Origin: Chlorobium sp.
GTDB taxonomy: Bacteria; Bacteroidota; Chlorobiia; Chlorobiales; Chlorobiaceae
Direction of reading: 5' to 3'
NCBI GenBank assembly: GCA_026193435.1
Contig: JAPHUN010000095.1
Coordinates: 1 to 10,836 of the forward strand
Length of the DNA stretch: 10,836 nucleotides
Made by a program: the position numbers and the translations under genes. The notes under the pieces were generated by a model that worked only from the letters and a program-made list of their open reading frames with translations, was not told where the DNA came from and made no database searches. Shown piece after piece: positions 1 to 6,018 of this stretch. The first letter of the stretch is position 1, and every line of letters starts with the position of its first letter.

Positions 1-28
1 ATGACCGGGAGAATATGAGGAAAAGACG

Positions 29-1210
29 TTACCGATGTCCTTTCTTCTCCGGCAACTCGGTTCCCCTGTTCAGGATATCGAGATAGCTGCTGTAGCTGTA
101 GATCCGGTTGCGTTTTTGGGCGGTCAGTTCGAGTACTATTCCAAGGTGTTGAAGATTTTCCAGCGCCCTATTGATTGTTGCAGGGGTAAACCCAGTTTTT
201 TTGACGAGCGAAGTTGACGTAGCAATGGGATGTTCAATCAATGCCCGGTGCACTTCCAGTATCGAAGCAGCTGCCCTGCCAAGGCCTGTGATCTTTTCAC
301 GATCCTGATTGGAAAGATCGACAAGCTGTTGCGCGGTTTCCACTGCCTGGGTTGCGGTTACAATAACCGCATCGGCAAAGAAGTCCAGCCAGGTTTCCCA
401 ATCCCCCTTGAATCTAACAGTATCAAGAAGTTCGTAATATGTTTTACGGTGCGTCTTGAAGTAGAGACTCAGATAGAGCATCGGCTCATGCAAGACTTTC
501 TTTTCACAGAGAAGCATAGTGATGAGAAGTCGTCCAAGCCGTCCGTTGCCGTCCAGGAAAGGATGAATCGTTTCGAATTGTACATGGGCCAACGCGGCTT
601 TGATGAGTACCGGAGTCGGTTCAGGTTTGTCATGCAAAAACAGCTCGAGTTTTCCCATGCACTCCATGACCATTTCGGGTGGAGGAGGAACAAAGGAGGC
701 ATTTCCCGGTCGGGTTCCACCGATCCAGTTCTGGCTTCTGCGAAATTCTCCCGGTGTCTTCTCACTGCCTCGTCCTTTGGCGAGAAGAATTTTATGTACC
801 TCTTTCAGCAAACGTAACGATAAGGGAAAACCATTCGCCAGTCTTTCCAACCCATGATTCAGCGCAGCTATGTAATTACTGACCTCCTGTACATCATCAA
901 GCGGGACTCCGGGTTCCTGATCGAGTTCGAACATGAGGAGATCGGACAAAGATGATTGCGTTCCTTCTATCATTGAGGAAAGGACGGCTTCCTTTCGGAC
1001 ATACATATAAAGAAAAAGCGACGTATCAGGTAGAAGTGTCGAGACGCTGTCCAATCGACCGAGTGCGAGTAGCGCCTGATCGAATTTACTGCGCAATTCA
1101 GGTGTCCACTCGAGAGGTGGAGATGGAGGTAATGGATCGGGCACAAAAGCTTCTACGCTCTCACCTGAAGTTGTTGTTATGATATACTGTCCCTGTAGCG
1201 TGCGCTTCAT
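29..1210 (-). CDS. Fic family protein (AMP-transferase) with C-terminal winged helix
   Basis: 393-residue Fic protein, predicted cytoplasmic. Fic enzymes transfer AMP from ATP onto Ser/Thr/Tyr of target proteins. The catalytic motif is complete: HPFLDGNGRLGR at residues 216-227, with catalytic H216, acidic D220 and phosphate-binding N222/R224/R227. An N-terminal Fic_N-type segment holds the inhibitory helix motif (S/T)xxxE(G/N) as S78-x3-E82-G83, which makes this an autoinhibited class II Fic. The flap and target-docking region is FRRSQNWIGG (157-165). Residues about 310-380 form a winged helix, with recognition helix around FTPATINRALENL, suggesting DNA binding. The ATG at 1210 is used because the Fic_N domain begins soon after it; no clear Shine-Dalgarno is seen. 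No antitoxin or partner gene lies next to it. The upstream region carries a palindrome array, so autoregulation through the winged helix is an inference. The cellular target cannot be read from sequence. Family assignment is very secure. Confidence 0.95.
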   Translation of the reverse strand: MKRTLQGQYIITTTSGESVEAFVPDPLPPSPPLEWTPELRSKFDQALLALGRLDSVSTLLPDTSLFLYMYVRKEAVLSSMIEGTQSSLSDLLMFELDQEPGVPLDDVQEVSNYIAALNHGLERLANGFPLSLRLLKEVHKILLAKGRGSEKTPGEFRRSQNWIGGTRPGNASFVPPPPEMVMECMGKLELFLHDKPEPTPVLIKAALAHVQFETIHPFLDGNGRLGRLLITMLLCEKKVLHEPMLYLSLYFKTHRKTYYELLDTVRFKGDWETWLDFFADAVIVTATQAVETAQQLVDLSNQDREKITGLGRAAASILEVHRALIEHPIATSTSLVKKTGFTPATINRALENLQHLGIVLELTAQKRNRIYSYSSYLDILNRGTELPEKKGHR

Positions 1211-1226
1211 ACTTGTTGTAGAACGT

Positions 1227-1251
1227 TAAAATAAGGATCGCTGTTATTTTA
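1227..1251. promoter_or_regulatory. Inverted repeat, candidate operator (unit 1, wide)
   Basis: Arms TAAAATAAG (1227-1235) and GTTATTTTA (1243-1251) pair at 8 of 9 positions around the 7-bp spacer GATCGCT. It sits in the predicted fic 5' leader, 16 bp before the fic start codon. Regulator unknown; the Fic winged helix is the nearest candidate. Confidence 0.5.
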
Positions 1252-1261
1252 GTTTGCTCCT

Positions 1262-1276
1262 TTATCTTAAAATAAG
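1262..1276. promoter_or_regulatory. Palindromic 15-mer, candidate operator (unit 1, compact)
   Basis: TTATCTTAAAATAAG is a near-palindrome centred on TTAA. It recurs at 1355-1369 with one base changed. It overlaps the proposed fic -10 element (1269-1274), which would suit repression by occlusion. Confidence 0.55.
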
Positions 1277-1297
1277 GGAAATGTGATTGCCTTACAA
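1269..1297 (-). promoter_or_regulatory. Possible sigma-70-type promoter of fic
   Basis: On the minus strand, TTGTAA (1297-1292) and TATTTT (1274-1269) are separated by 17 bp, each matching 4 of 6 consensus bases. The start point would fall about 50 bases before the fic ATG. The match is modest and rests on spacing and on the overlap with the operator. Confidence 0.3.
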
Positions 1298-1319
1298 GCA
1301 AGGATCTCCAGGGTGAGTT

Positions 1320-1344
1320 TAAAATAAGAATCGCGCTTATTATA
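1320..1344. promoter_or_regulatory. Inverted repeat, candidate operator (unit 2, wide)
   Basis: Arms TAAAATAAG (1320-1328) and CTTATTATA (1336-1344) pair at 8 of 9 positions around the 7-bp spacer AATCGCG. It is the counterpart of 1227-1251, shifted by 93 bp. Confidence 0.5.
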
Positions 1345-1354
1345 GGATGAGCTG

Positions 1355-1369
1355 TTATCTTATAATAAG
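1355..1369. promoter_or_regulatory. Palindromic 15-mer, candidate operator (unit 2, compact)
   Basis: TTATCTTATAATAAG differs by one base from the site at 1262-1276. It contains the perfect palindrome CTTAT-A-ATAAG (1359-1369). Confidence 0.55.
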
Positions 1370-1374
1370 CAGCA

Positions 1375-1399
1375 GGCAGGCACGTGGGCCTGCCCCTAC
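1375..1399. repeat. REP-like GC-rich hairpin after bchJ
   Basis: GGCAGGC (1375-1381) and GCCTGCC (1388-1394) form a perfect 7-bp stem with a 6-base loop, followed by CCTAC. The reverse complement reads GTAGGGGCAGGC..., a form resembling dispersed REP-type palindromes of many bacterial genomes (from memory, not searched). It lies 24 bp beyond the bchJ stop, so it may also help end or stabilise that transcript, but no U-tract follows the stem on the minus strand. Confidence 0.45.
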
Positions 1400-1418
1400 T
1401 GTGGTGTGTGAGTAGGTG

Positions 1419-1991
1419 TCAGATATGGCAGGTGTAGCGGCAGGTGATGTTTCCGCTTTCTCCGGTGATCGATGCGTCGATTTTTGTATCCGGGTTGACC
1501 AGTTCCTTGAGCAGTTTGGTGAACGTGCCGAGGTAGAAGTTGCCGACGACCGGCAGGGCGGGGCAGGTGACCTTGACGGTGATGACGGGTGTTTTGCCGG
1601 TGGTGTAGCTGAAGTCTCCGCTTCCGGCGAAAGTCCAGGCGTTTTTGCTGATGGCGAAGAAGAGCAGTCTGAACGCCAGACCGGGAGGTAGCGGTTTGAG
1701 CAGTTTCTGGAAAAATCCGGGGATTCTCACTTTCAGAAGATAGGCCGCGGTGCGCTGTCCCGATTCGTTCAGCAGTTCCGCGAGCACACCGGCGTCAAGT
1801 TCCTTGTCAAGGGATTTGACAAGGGTGTGAAATTTATCCTCCTCAACCATTTCCGAGGGCAGATTGCCGATCAGATAGCCCTGGCCGGCAACGGTCAGGC
1901 GGGCGTCAGCTTCTGCCTTGCCGTATTTTGCTTCGAGAGCGGCTACGGTCTGAATGATGGAATTGGGGCCGATTTTTGCAGGAGCTGTCAT
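1419..1991 (-). CDS. bchJ: BchJ, V4R-domain (4-vinyl reductase family) protein of bacteriochlorophyll synthesis
   Basis: About 190 residues from the chosen start. The N-terminal AKIGPNSIIQTVAALEAKYG matches the conserved opening of BchJ proteins. The C-terminal V4R domain shows the usual AGSGDFSY core, an NCP-like CPALPVV turn, the LGTFTKLLKELVNPDTKID helix and an ending with paired cysteines (ITCRYTCHI). BchJ was named as the 8-vinyl (older: 4-vinyl) reductase of (bacterio)chlorophyll synthesis. In green sulfur bacteria BciA is the established 8-vinyl reductase, and BchJ is thought to help as a substrate-handling factor. The frame opens at 2033 with another ATG that would add 14 residues; I chose 1991 because it directly precedes the conserved core. 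Neither start has a clear Shine-Dalgarno. It lies 85 bp (43 bp from the longer start) downstream of the lipoprotein gene on the same strand, so the two may be co-transcribed. Confidence 0.85.
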   Translation of the reverse strand: MTAPAKIGPNSIIQTVAALEAKYGKAEADARLTVAGQGYLIGNLPSEMVEEDKFHTLVKSLDKELDAGVLAELLNESGQRTAAYLLKVRIPGFFQKLLKPLPPGLAFRLLFFAISKNAWTFAGSGDFSYTTGKTPVITVKVTCPALPVVGNFYLGTFTKLLKELVNPDTKIDASITGESGNITCRYTCHI

Positions 1992-2076
1992 GTGTGGATG
2001 CAGTTTTTCGTTATGATTTTTCAGAAGATACATATCGTACTGCTAAAACAGAAACCGGAAAACACCGGCGTGGGTA

Positions 2077-3789
2077 TCACTCGGAGACGGGAGGGAAGAC
2101 AAGCGTTATATTTTCCGTGGCCCAGCCTTTTCGGACGGTCACCGTATCGGGATTTACGGTAAACCGGTCAGCCGGTCTGAAAGGGGAGATGCTGCCGGGG
2201 TTCCAGGAAATGTTGTTGCCCTTTTGTATTTCGGAGCGAGGGATAAATGCCCGGAGCGTGTATTTGCCCGGAGCGAGCGCATCTATGGTGAAGGAGGAGC
2301 GTCTGCCGTCCTCACGCCTGACAACCGTTTTGCGGGGAAGTTTGCCTGCTGTTTCAAGAGCCTCGACTACGACAGTTCCGATTCCTCCCGACACGGTTCC
2401 GGAGATGGAGCCGAAATCTCCTGCATTGGCAACCGTAAACAGTGTTGTCACAAGCGAATCCGCAGCCTTTTGACCTGTGAGCGGAGTGATGTTCTTCTGC
2501 TCGATATCGAGACGATAGGAGGCGCCATTACGGAAATCCGGATCGGCCTGCACGCTGTATCGTCGGTCATCTACCGGTTCGATCGTGAACGCATGAAGCG
2601 ACGGTTTTCCGCCCTTCATGGCGTAGAGTTTCATCGACTGTTCGAGCGACTGCATGGCAACCGGCAGGTTGAACGCAATATCGATCGTTCTTCTCCGATC
2701 AGGACGGGATTGAACAAGAAACGCGGCGGTTTCACCGTTTTTCGGCAGCAGTTGTTCTACAGCCAGGGCGTTCTTTGTCGGTTTGTCGCTACCACTGCAC
2801 AAAGCTGAAGAAGAGGCTTCTTCGTTGTCGGTCAAATAGGTTACCCGGTATACCGATTTCCTGTCGAGAGGCCCGGTGACAACACGGAATGTCACGGATT
2901 CTCCGGTATTTTTCACGCTGTAGAATCCTTGTACAGGGAGCATGACGTTTCGCACTGTATCGGTAACCCTCAACGCGTTGAGGGTGAACGTGTCAACGGA
3001 TAACGGGCGGTTAAAGCTGATTTCAAGAAGGTTATCCGCAGGTGAAGTGCAGTAGATCAGTTTGGGAGGACTTTCCGGCTGAGAAAGCCTGAACAGGTTG
3101 TCAGCGCTGCCTGTTCGAACCAGTTTCCGGTTTCCTGCCCCGAACGGTTCGTTTTCGGGGTCGAGCCTCGTATCGTTGTTTTTATCCAGCAGAGCGATCA
3201 GCCGATAGTCGCCTTCAGCAAGATAGTCGAGAGTGAATGCTCCGTCACGCCCTGTTTGTATGCTGTAATCCGCAACGTGGTTCAACATATCATTCGGGAG
3301 CGTATCGTTTTCTGATACAGCGTAGGCGAGAACAGTCGCTCCCGGTTGAGGACGGGTATCATGTGAAAATACCTGACCGGCAATGATTCCCCGGTTTATT
3401 TCCGGACCGGTTGAAAACGCATAGGTGTAGCTTTGCTTGAGCTCGTTTCCCCTGCTGCTTCTCAGGGATTTGTTGAGAGTGATCGTATAGGTTTTATTTT
3501 CTCCAGGAGAGGTGTTGAACCGGATTTCAGCTTCTTTGCCGTCCGCTTTCAGGCTGTAGTCGGGGATTGCAGGAGAAAAAACCAGAGCGTTTCTCAGGGA
3601 TGACGCGGATACATACCGGTTGAAGCTGAAATGAACGGTTTCAGGAGAAATATTGACGGATGAAGGGGGCGGGTCAACGGAAAGAACCTGAAGGGGTTCG
3701 GTGTCCGTCGGGCCTCCTGTCGGCGGACGGTCAAGCGCGCAAGCAGCGAGGAGCAGACAGAGCGCTATACAGAGAGGTAACGGTTTCAT
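2077..3789 (-). CDS. Ig-like (Big_5-type) outer-membrane lipoprotein
   Basis: 570 residues from the chosen start. The N-terminus is a lipoprotein signal peptide: MKPLPLCIALCLLLAAC, lipobox L14-A15-A16-C17, followed by the DRPPTGGPTDTEP linker typical of Bacteroidota/Chlorobiota Ig-like lipoproteins. In order after that: a Big_5/SbsA-type Ig-like domain (about 30-135, ending in the YTYAFSTG strand), a carboxypeptidase-regulatory-like beta-sandwich (about 140-230, with DGAFTLDYLAEGDYRLIALLD and a calcium-like loop DKNNDTRLDPENE), further Ig-like segments (about 240-450), and a second regulatory-like domain (about 460-525). No enzymatic motif is seen. The role is probably structural or adhesive at the cell surface, but function is unknown. 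The frame runs on to an ATG at 3813; the ATG at 3789 is preferred because it begins the signal peptide and has GGGAG at the right distance. Divergent from the glgA-like gene; bchJ follows on the same strand. Confidence 0.85.
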   Translation of the reverse strand: MKPLPLCIALCLLLAACALDRPPTGGPTDTEPLQVLSVDPPPSSVNISPETVHFSFNRYVSASSLRNALVFSPAIPDYSLKADGKEAEIRFNTSPGENKTYTITLNKSLRSSRGNELKQSYTYAFSTGPEINRGIIAGQVFSHDTRPQPGATVLAYAVSENDTLPNDMLNHVADYSIQTGRDGAFTLDYLAEGDYRLIALLDKNNDTRLDPENEPFGAGNRKLVRTGSADNLFRLSQPESPPKLIYCTSPADNLLEISFNRPLSVDTFTLNALRVTDTVRNVMLPVQGFYSVKNTGESVTFRVVTGPLDRKSVYRVTYLTDNEEASSSALCSGSDKPTKNALAVEQLLPKNGETAAFLVQSRPDRRRTIDIAFNLPVAMQSLEQSMKLYAMKGGKPSLHAFTIEPVDDRRYSVQADPDFRNGASYRLDIEQKNITPLTGQKAADSLVTTLFTVANAGDFGSISGTVSGGIGTVVVEALETAGKLPRKTVVRREDGRRSSFTIDALAPGKYTLRAFIPRSEIQKGNNISWNPGSISPFRPADRFTVNPDTVTVRKGWATENITLVFPPVSE

Positions 3790-3797
3790 GGAACATA

Positions 3798-3802
3798 CTC
3801 CC
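3798..3802 (-). promoter_or_regulatory. Ribosome binding site deciding the lipoprotein start
   Basis: GGGAG on the minus strand, 8 bases before the ATG at 3789. It supports this start over the in-frame ATG at 3813, which would put eight polar residues before the signal peptide. Confidence 0.65.
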
Positions 3803-3818
3803 GGACGGTTCAAGCCGG

Positions 3819-3846
3819 ATTGTAACTTAGCGTAAAAAATCGTAAA
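3819..3846 (-). promoter_or_regulatory. Possible promoter of the lipoprotein (and bchJ) transcript
   Basis: On the minus strand, TTTACG (3846-3841) and TACAAT (3824-3819) with a 16-bp spacer match the sigma-70 hexamers at 4/6 and 5/6. The start point would be near 3812, giving a short leader of about 23 bases that includes the GGGAG ribosome site. No convincing promoter was found for the divergent gene at 3910 in the remaining AT-rich stretch. Confidence 0.35.
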
Positions 3847-3909
3847 TTAAAAAGCTAACAAGTTCTATGAAAATATTTTGTGAAAAATAACAGATTGTTT
3901 ACGATATAG

Positions 3910-5388
3910 ATGTCAAGAAGCACTTGCAAGGTTCTTTATGTGTCAGGTGAAATATCTCCATTTGTACGGGTCAGCTGTCTGGCTGATTTCATGGCTTCCT
4001 TTCCCCAGGCTATGGAAGATGAAGGCTGTGAAGCACGCATAATGATGCCTAAATACGGTGTGATCAATGATCGCAAGTTTCGACTCCATGATGTCTTGCG
4101 GCTTTCAGATATTGAAGTTCCCCTGAAAGACAAGACAGATTTGCTTCATGTGAAGGTTACGGCTCTTCCGTCAAGCAAAATTCAAACATACTTTCTCTAC
4201 AACGAGAAGCATAACAAGCGTAGCGGCCTTTTTATCGATATGTCCCATGGGGGTGATTACAAAGGTAGCGCTGAGAGAGTTATTTTCTTTAATCTCGGTA
4301 TTCTCGAAACACTCCAGAGGCTTGGGTGGAAGCCGGATATCATTCATTTTCATGACTGGTATGCGGGTCTTGTTCCATTGTTATTGAAAACCGTGTATGC
4401 CGACAACGCGTTTTTCAAGGATATCAGGACATTTCTGACCGTTCATAACGTGCATCGTCAGGGCGTTTTTCCGTTGAAATCGTTCACGAAACTGCTTCCG
4501 GAAGATCTGATTGAAGGTCTGCATGTCGAGGATGACAACGTTAACATGCTGTTTACCGGCATGAAGCATGTCGATACGGTTTCAACGACTTCAGAGAAGT
4601 ATGCAGGGCTTATCAGCAGCGACTCCGCTGTTTCCTGCGGAGCTGACAAGGTATTGAACTCTCGCGGAATGCATCCGCAGGGAATCACCAATGGTCTCGA
4701 CAGCAAACAGTGGAACCCTTCATCGGATAAGCTTATAAAGAAAAAATTCGATGTCGAGCGTCTCGATGAGAAACGTGAAAACAAGAAATTCCTGCTTGAA
4801 TCACTGAACATGCCGTTTGACGAGGAAACTCCTCTGATTGGCGCAATGATCCATTTTGACCGGTTCCAGGGGATCGATCTTCTCATCGAATCAATTGACC
4901 GGTTGATGGAACTCGATCTGCAACTGGTTATTTGCGGCTCCGGAAGCAAAGAGGTTCAGAGCAAGCTGCACGCTCTTGCCAAAGAAGAGTATGGGGGCAG
5001 GCTTGGGCTTGATTTTGAATTTACCGATGCCGGTTTTCATCAGTTGATGGCTGCTGTCGATATGTTGCTTATTCCTGGAAAATCCGAATCGTGCGGTATG
5101 CAGCAGTTTTTCGCGATGCGCTACGGAGCTGTTCCGGTTGTTAACGCAGGCGGCGGAATCAGTGAGACCATAGTCGAGATAGATGCCCGGAGCGACGGTT
5201 CAGGGTTTGTGTTTCACGACTACACTCCGGCAAGTCTTGTTGAAAAGATCGGTGAGGCTCTTGCGGTCTATGGTGATCAGGAACGCTGGGAAACGCTGGT
5301 GAAGGAGAATATGGAAAGAAGGCTGACATGGAAGAAGTCAGCCAAGAAATACAATCAGCTATACAGCGAGCTGCTTGAGCGAAAGTGA
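3910..5388 (+). CDS. glgA: GT5 glycogen synthase-like protein (GlgA of the Chlorobi type)
   Basis: 492 residues, close to the usual GlgA length. GlgA adds glucose from ADP-glucose to the growing alpha-1,4-glucan in the cytoplasm. GT-B architecture: N-domain about 7-250 with VLYVSGEISP, HFHDWYAGL (147-154) and LTVHN (176-180, H179 equivalent to E. coli H161); C-domain about 300-480 with ITNGLD (N261 equivalent to N246) and SESCGM (E393 equivalent to E377). Several canonical residues are changed: the KTGGLAD motif (K15 in E. coli) reads RVSCLAD (20-26), and the SRLTSQKG motif carrying R300 and K305 reads IHFDRFQG, placing H315 and Q320 there. The C-terminal RRTGGL becomes NAGGGI. From memory, Chlorobaculum tepidum GlgA diverges similarly, so this seems a lineage trait. 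It may be an active enzyme with altered donor binding, or a non-catalytic paralogue. The ATG at 3910 precedes the first beta strand directly. gmhB follows after 4 bp. Confidence 0.85.
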   Translation: MSRSTCKVLYVSGEISPFVRVSCLADFMASFPQAMEDEGCEARIMMPKYGVINDRKFRLHDVLRLSDIEVPLKDKTDLLHVKVTALPSSKIQTYFLYNEKHNKRSGLFIDMSHGGDYKGSAERVIFFNLGILETLQRLGWKPDIIHFHDWYAGLVPLLLKTVYADNAFFKDIRTFLTVHNVHRQGVFPLKSFTKLLPEDLIEGLHVEDDNVNMLFTGMKHVDTVSTTSEKYAGLISSDSAVSCGADKVLNSRGMHPQGITNGLDSKQWNPSSDKLIKKKFDVERLDEKRENKKFLLESLNMPFDEETPLIGAMIHFDRFQGIDLLIESIDRLMELDLQLVICGSGSKEVQSKLHALAKEEYGGRLGLDFEFTDAGFHQLMAAVDMLLIPGKSESCGMQQFFAMRYGAVPVVNAGGGISETIVEIDARSDGSGFVFHDYTPASLVEKIGEALAVYGDQERWETLVKENMERRLTWKKSAKKYNQLYSELLERK

Positions 5389-5392
5389 CTGT

Positions 5393-5980
5393 ATGGTTAG
5401 AAAGGTAAAGGTACTCTTTCTCGACAGGGATGGAACGATCAATCGTGATATCGGTACGTATGTCACGAAAAGAGAGCAGTTCAAGCTGATCGATGGAGCG
5501 GGTGAAGCAATCGCGATTGCCAGAAAGGCAGGTTTTGAAATAGTTATCATCACCAACCAGGCAGGTATTGCCAGAGGTGTTGTCACTCCCGGGCAGGTTG
5601 AAGATATTCATGACTATCTGAATGAGTTGCTTGCAGCCAGTGAGACATCTTATGACCGGATATACTACTGTCCTTCCCATCCTGATTACCCGCATTCTGA
5701 ATATGATCGTTTTGCATTGTGCAGAAAGCCTGAAACCGGAATGGTTGACCGGGCAGTTGCCGATTACCGTTCTTCGGGTATAGATGTTGACAAAGCACAC
5801 TCTTTTTTTATCGGTGACAAGACGGTTGATGTCGAGTGCGGCAGACGTGCAGGCCTCCGGTCTGTTCTTGTCAGAACCGGGCACGGAGAAGAAGATCTTT
5901 GCCGAAAACGCCGAATTGTTCCTGAATTCATTGCGGATGATCTCTACCAGGCGATCACGGAGTATGTCATCAAGCAGTGA
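5393..5980 (+). CDS. gmhB: D-glycero-D-manno-heptose 1,7-bisphosphate 7-phosphatase (HAD family)
   Basis: 195 residues from ATG 5393. GmhB removes the C7 phosphate of heptose 1,7-bisphosphate, a step to ADP-heptose for the LPS inner core. HAD motifs: I, LFLDRDGTIN with nucleophile D11 and acid/base D13; II, IITNQAGIARG (T54); III, CRKPETGM (K112); IV, GDKTVDVECG (D142, D146). The DRDGTIN and TNQAGIARG forms are specific to the GmhB/HisB-N branch. The zinc loop is degenerate: E. coli has C92, H94, C107 and C109, whereas here the aligned positions are C93, S95, A108 and C110; H96 and H101 are nearby and might substitute. A TTG at 5375 would give six more residues overlapping glgA; ATG 5393 is preferred because it directly precedes the first strand. 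It follows the glgA-like gene by 4 bp, which suggests translational coupling. Its stop codon lies inside a repeat block. Confidence 0.88.
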   Translation: MVRKVKVLFLDRDGTINRDIGTYVTKREQFKLIDGAGEAIAIARKAGFEIVIITNQAGIARGVVTPGQVEDIHDYLNELLAASETSYDRIYYCPSHPDYPHSEYDRFALCRKPETGMVDRAVADYRSSGIDVDKAHSFFIGDKTVDVECGRRAGLRSVLVRTGHGEEDLCRKRRIVPEFIADDLYQAITEYVIKQ

Positions 5981-6008
5981 CAAGTGACCAGATAACAAGT
6001 GACCAGTA
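5975..6008. repeat. GTCACT-type heptad repeat block, gmhB-hemW gap
   Basis: Imperfect heptads AGTGACA, AGTGACC, AGATAAC, AGTGACC and AGTAAAA. The 12-mer ACAAGTGACCAG occurs perfectly at 5980-5991 and 5995-6006. The block begins inside the gmhB stop codon and ends 10 bp before the hemW start. A related block in inverted orientation is at 7353-7379. Confidence 0.7.
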
Positions 6009-6018
6009 AAAACAGCTT

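Larger units (their letters stand above)
1226..1369. repeat. Tandemly duplicated 51-bp operator module upstream of fic
   Basis: Two copies, 1226-1276 and 1319-1369, lie exactly 93 bp apart and match at 40 of 51 positions by hand alignment. Each copy holds two inverted repeats built from AATAAG/CTTATT half-sites: a wider one with a 7-bp spacer and a compact 15-mer. The intervening 42 bp (1277-1318) shows no such half-sites. The matches concentrate in the palindrome arms, as expected of protein-binding sites rather than a recent neutral duplication. Confidence 0.75.

Noticed and set aside
1..28. Short stretch before the fic stop, beginning with ATG
   Set aside because: The frame closes after a few codons (ATGACCGGGAGAATATGA); nothing supports a gene.
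230..817. Open frame on the plus strand, 195 codons
   Set aside because: Antisense to the well-supported Fic gene; its translation is low in recognisable structure and has no family likeness.
29..1418. Fic gene as part of a toxin-antitoxin or mobile defence island
   Set aside because: No antitoxin, integrase, restriction or phage gene is visible, and the inhibitory motif is inside the same protein. The neighbours are core metabolic genes.
2048..2066. CCGG-loop-CCGG followed by T-rich sequence on the minus strand, between the lipoprotein gene and bchJ
   Set aside because: The stem is only 4 bp of self-complementary CCGG and the T-rich tail is interrupted; too weak to call a terminator.
1976..2808. 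Two overlapping plus-strand open frames (1976-2473, 2224-2808)
   Set aside because: Antisense to the Ig-like lipoprotein gene, which has a signal peptide, lipobox and domain pattern; these are shadows.
3877..3905. TTGTGA ... TACGAT as a promoter for the glgA-like gene
   Set aside because: The -10 would end only 4 bp before the ATG, forcing a leaderless transcript; matches are only 4/6 each.
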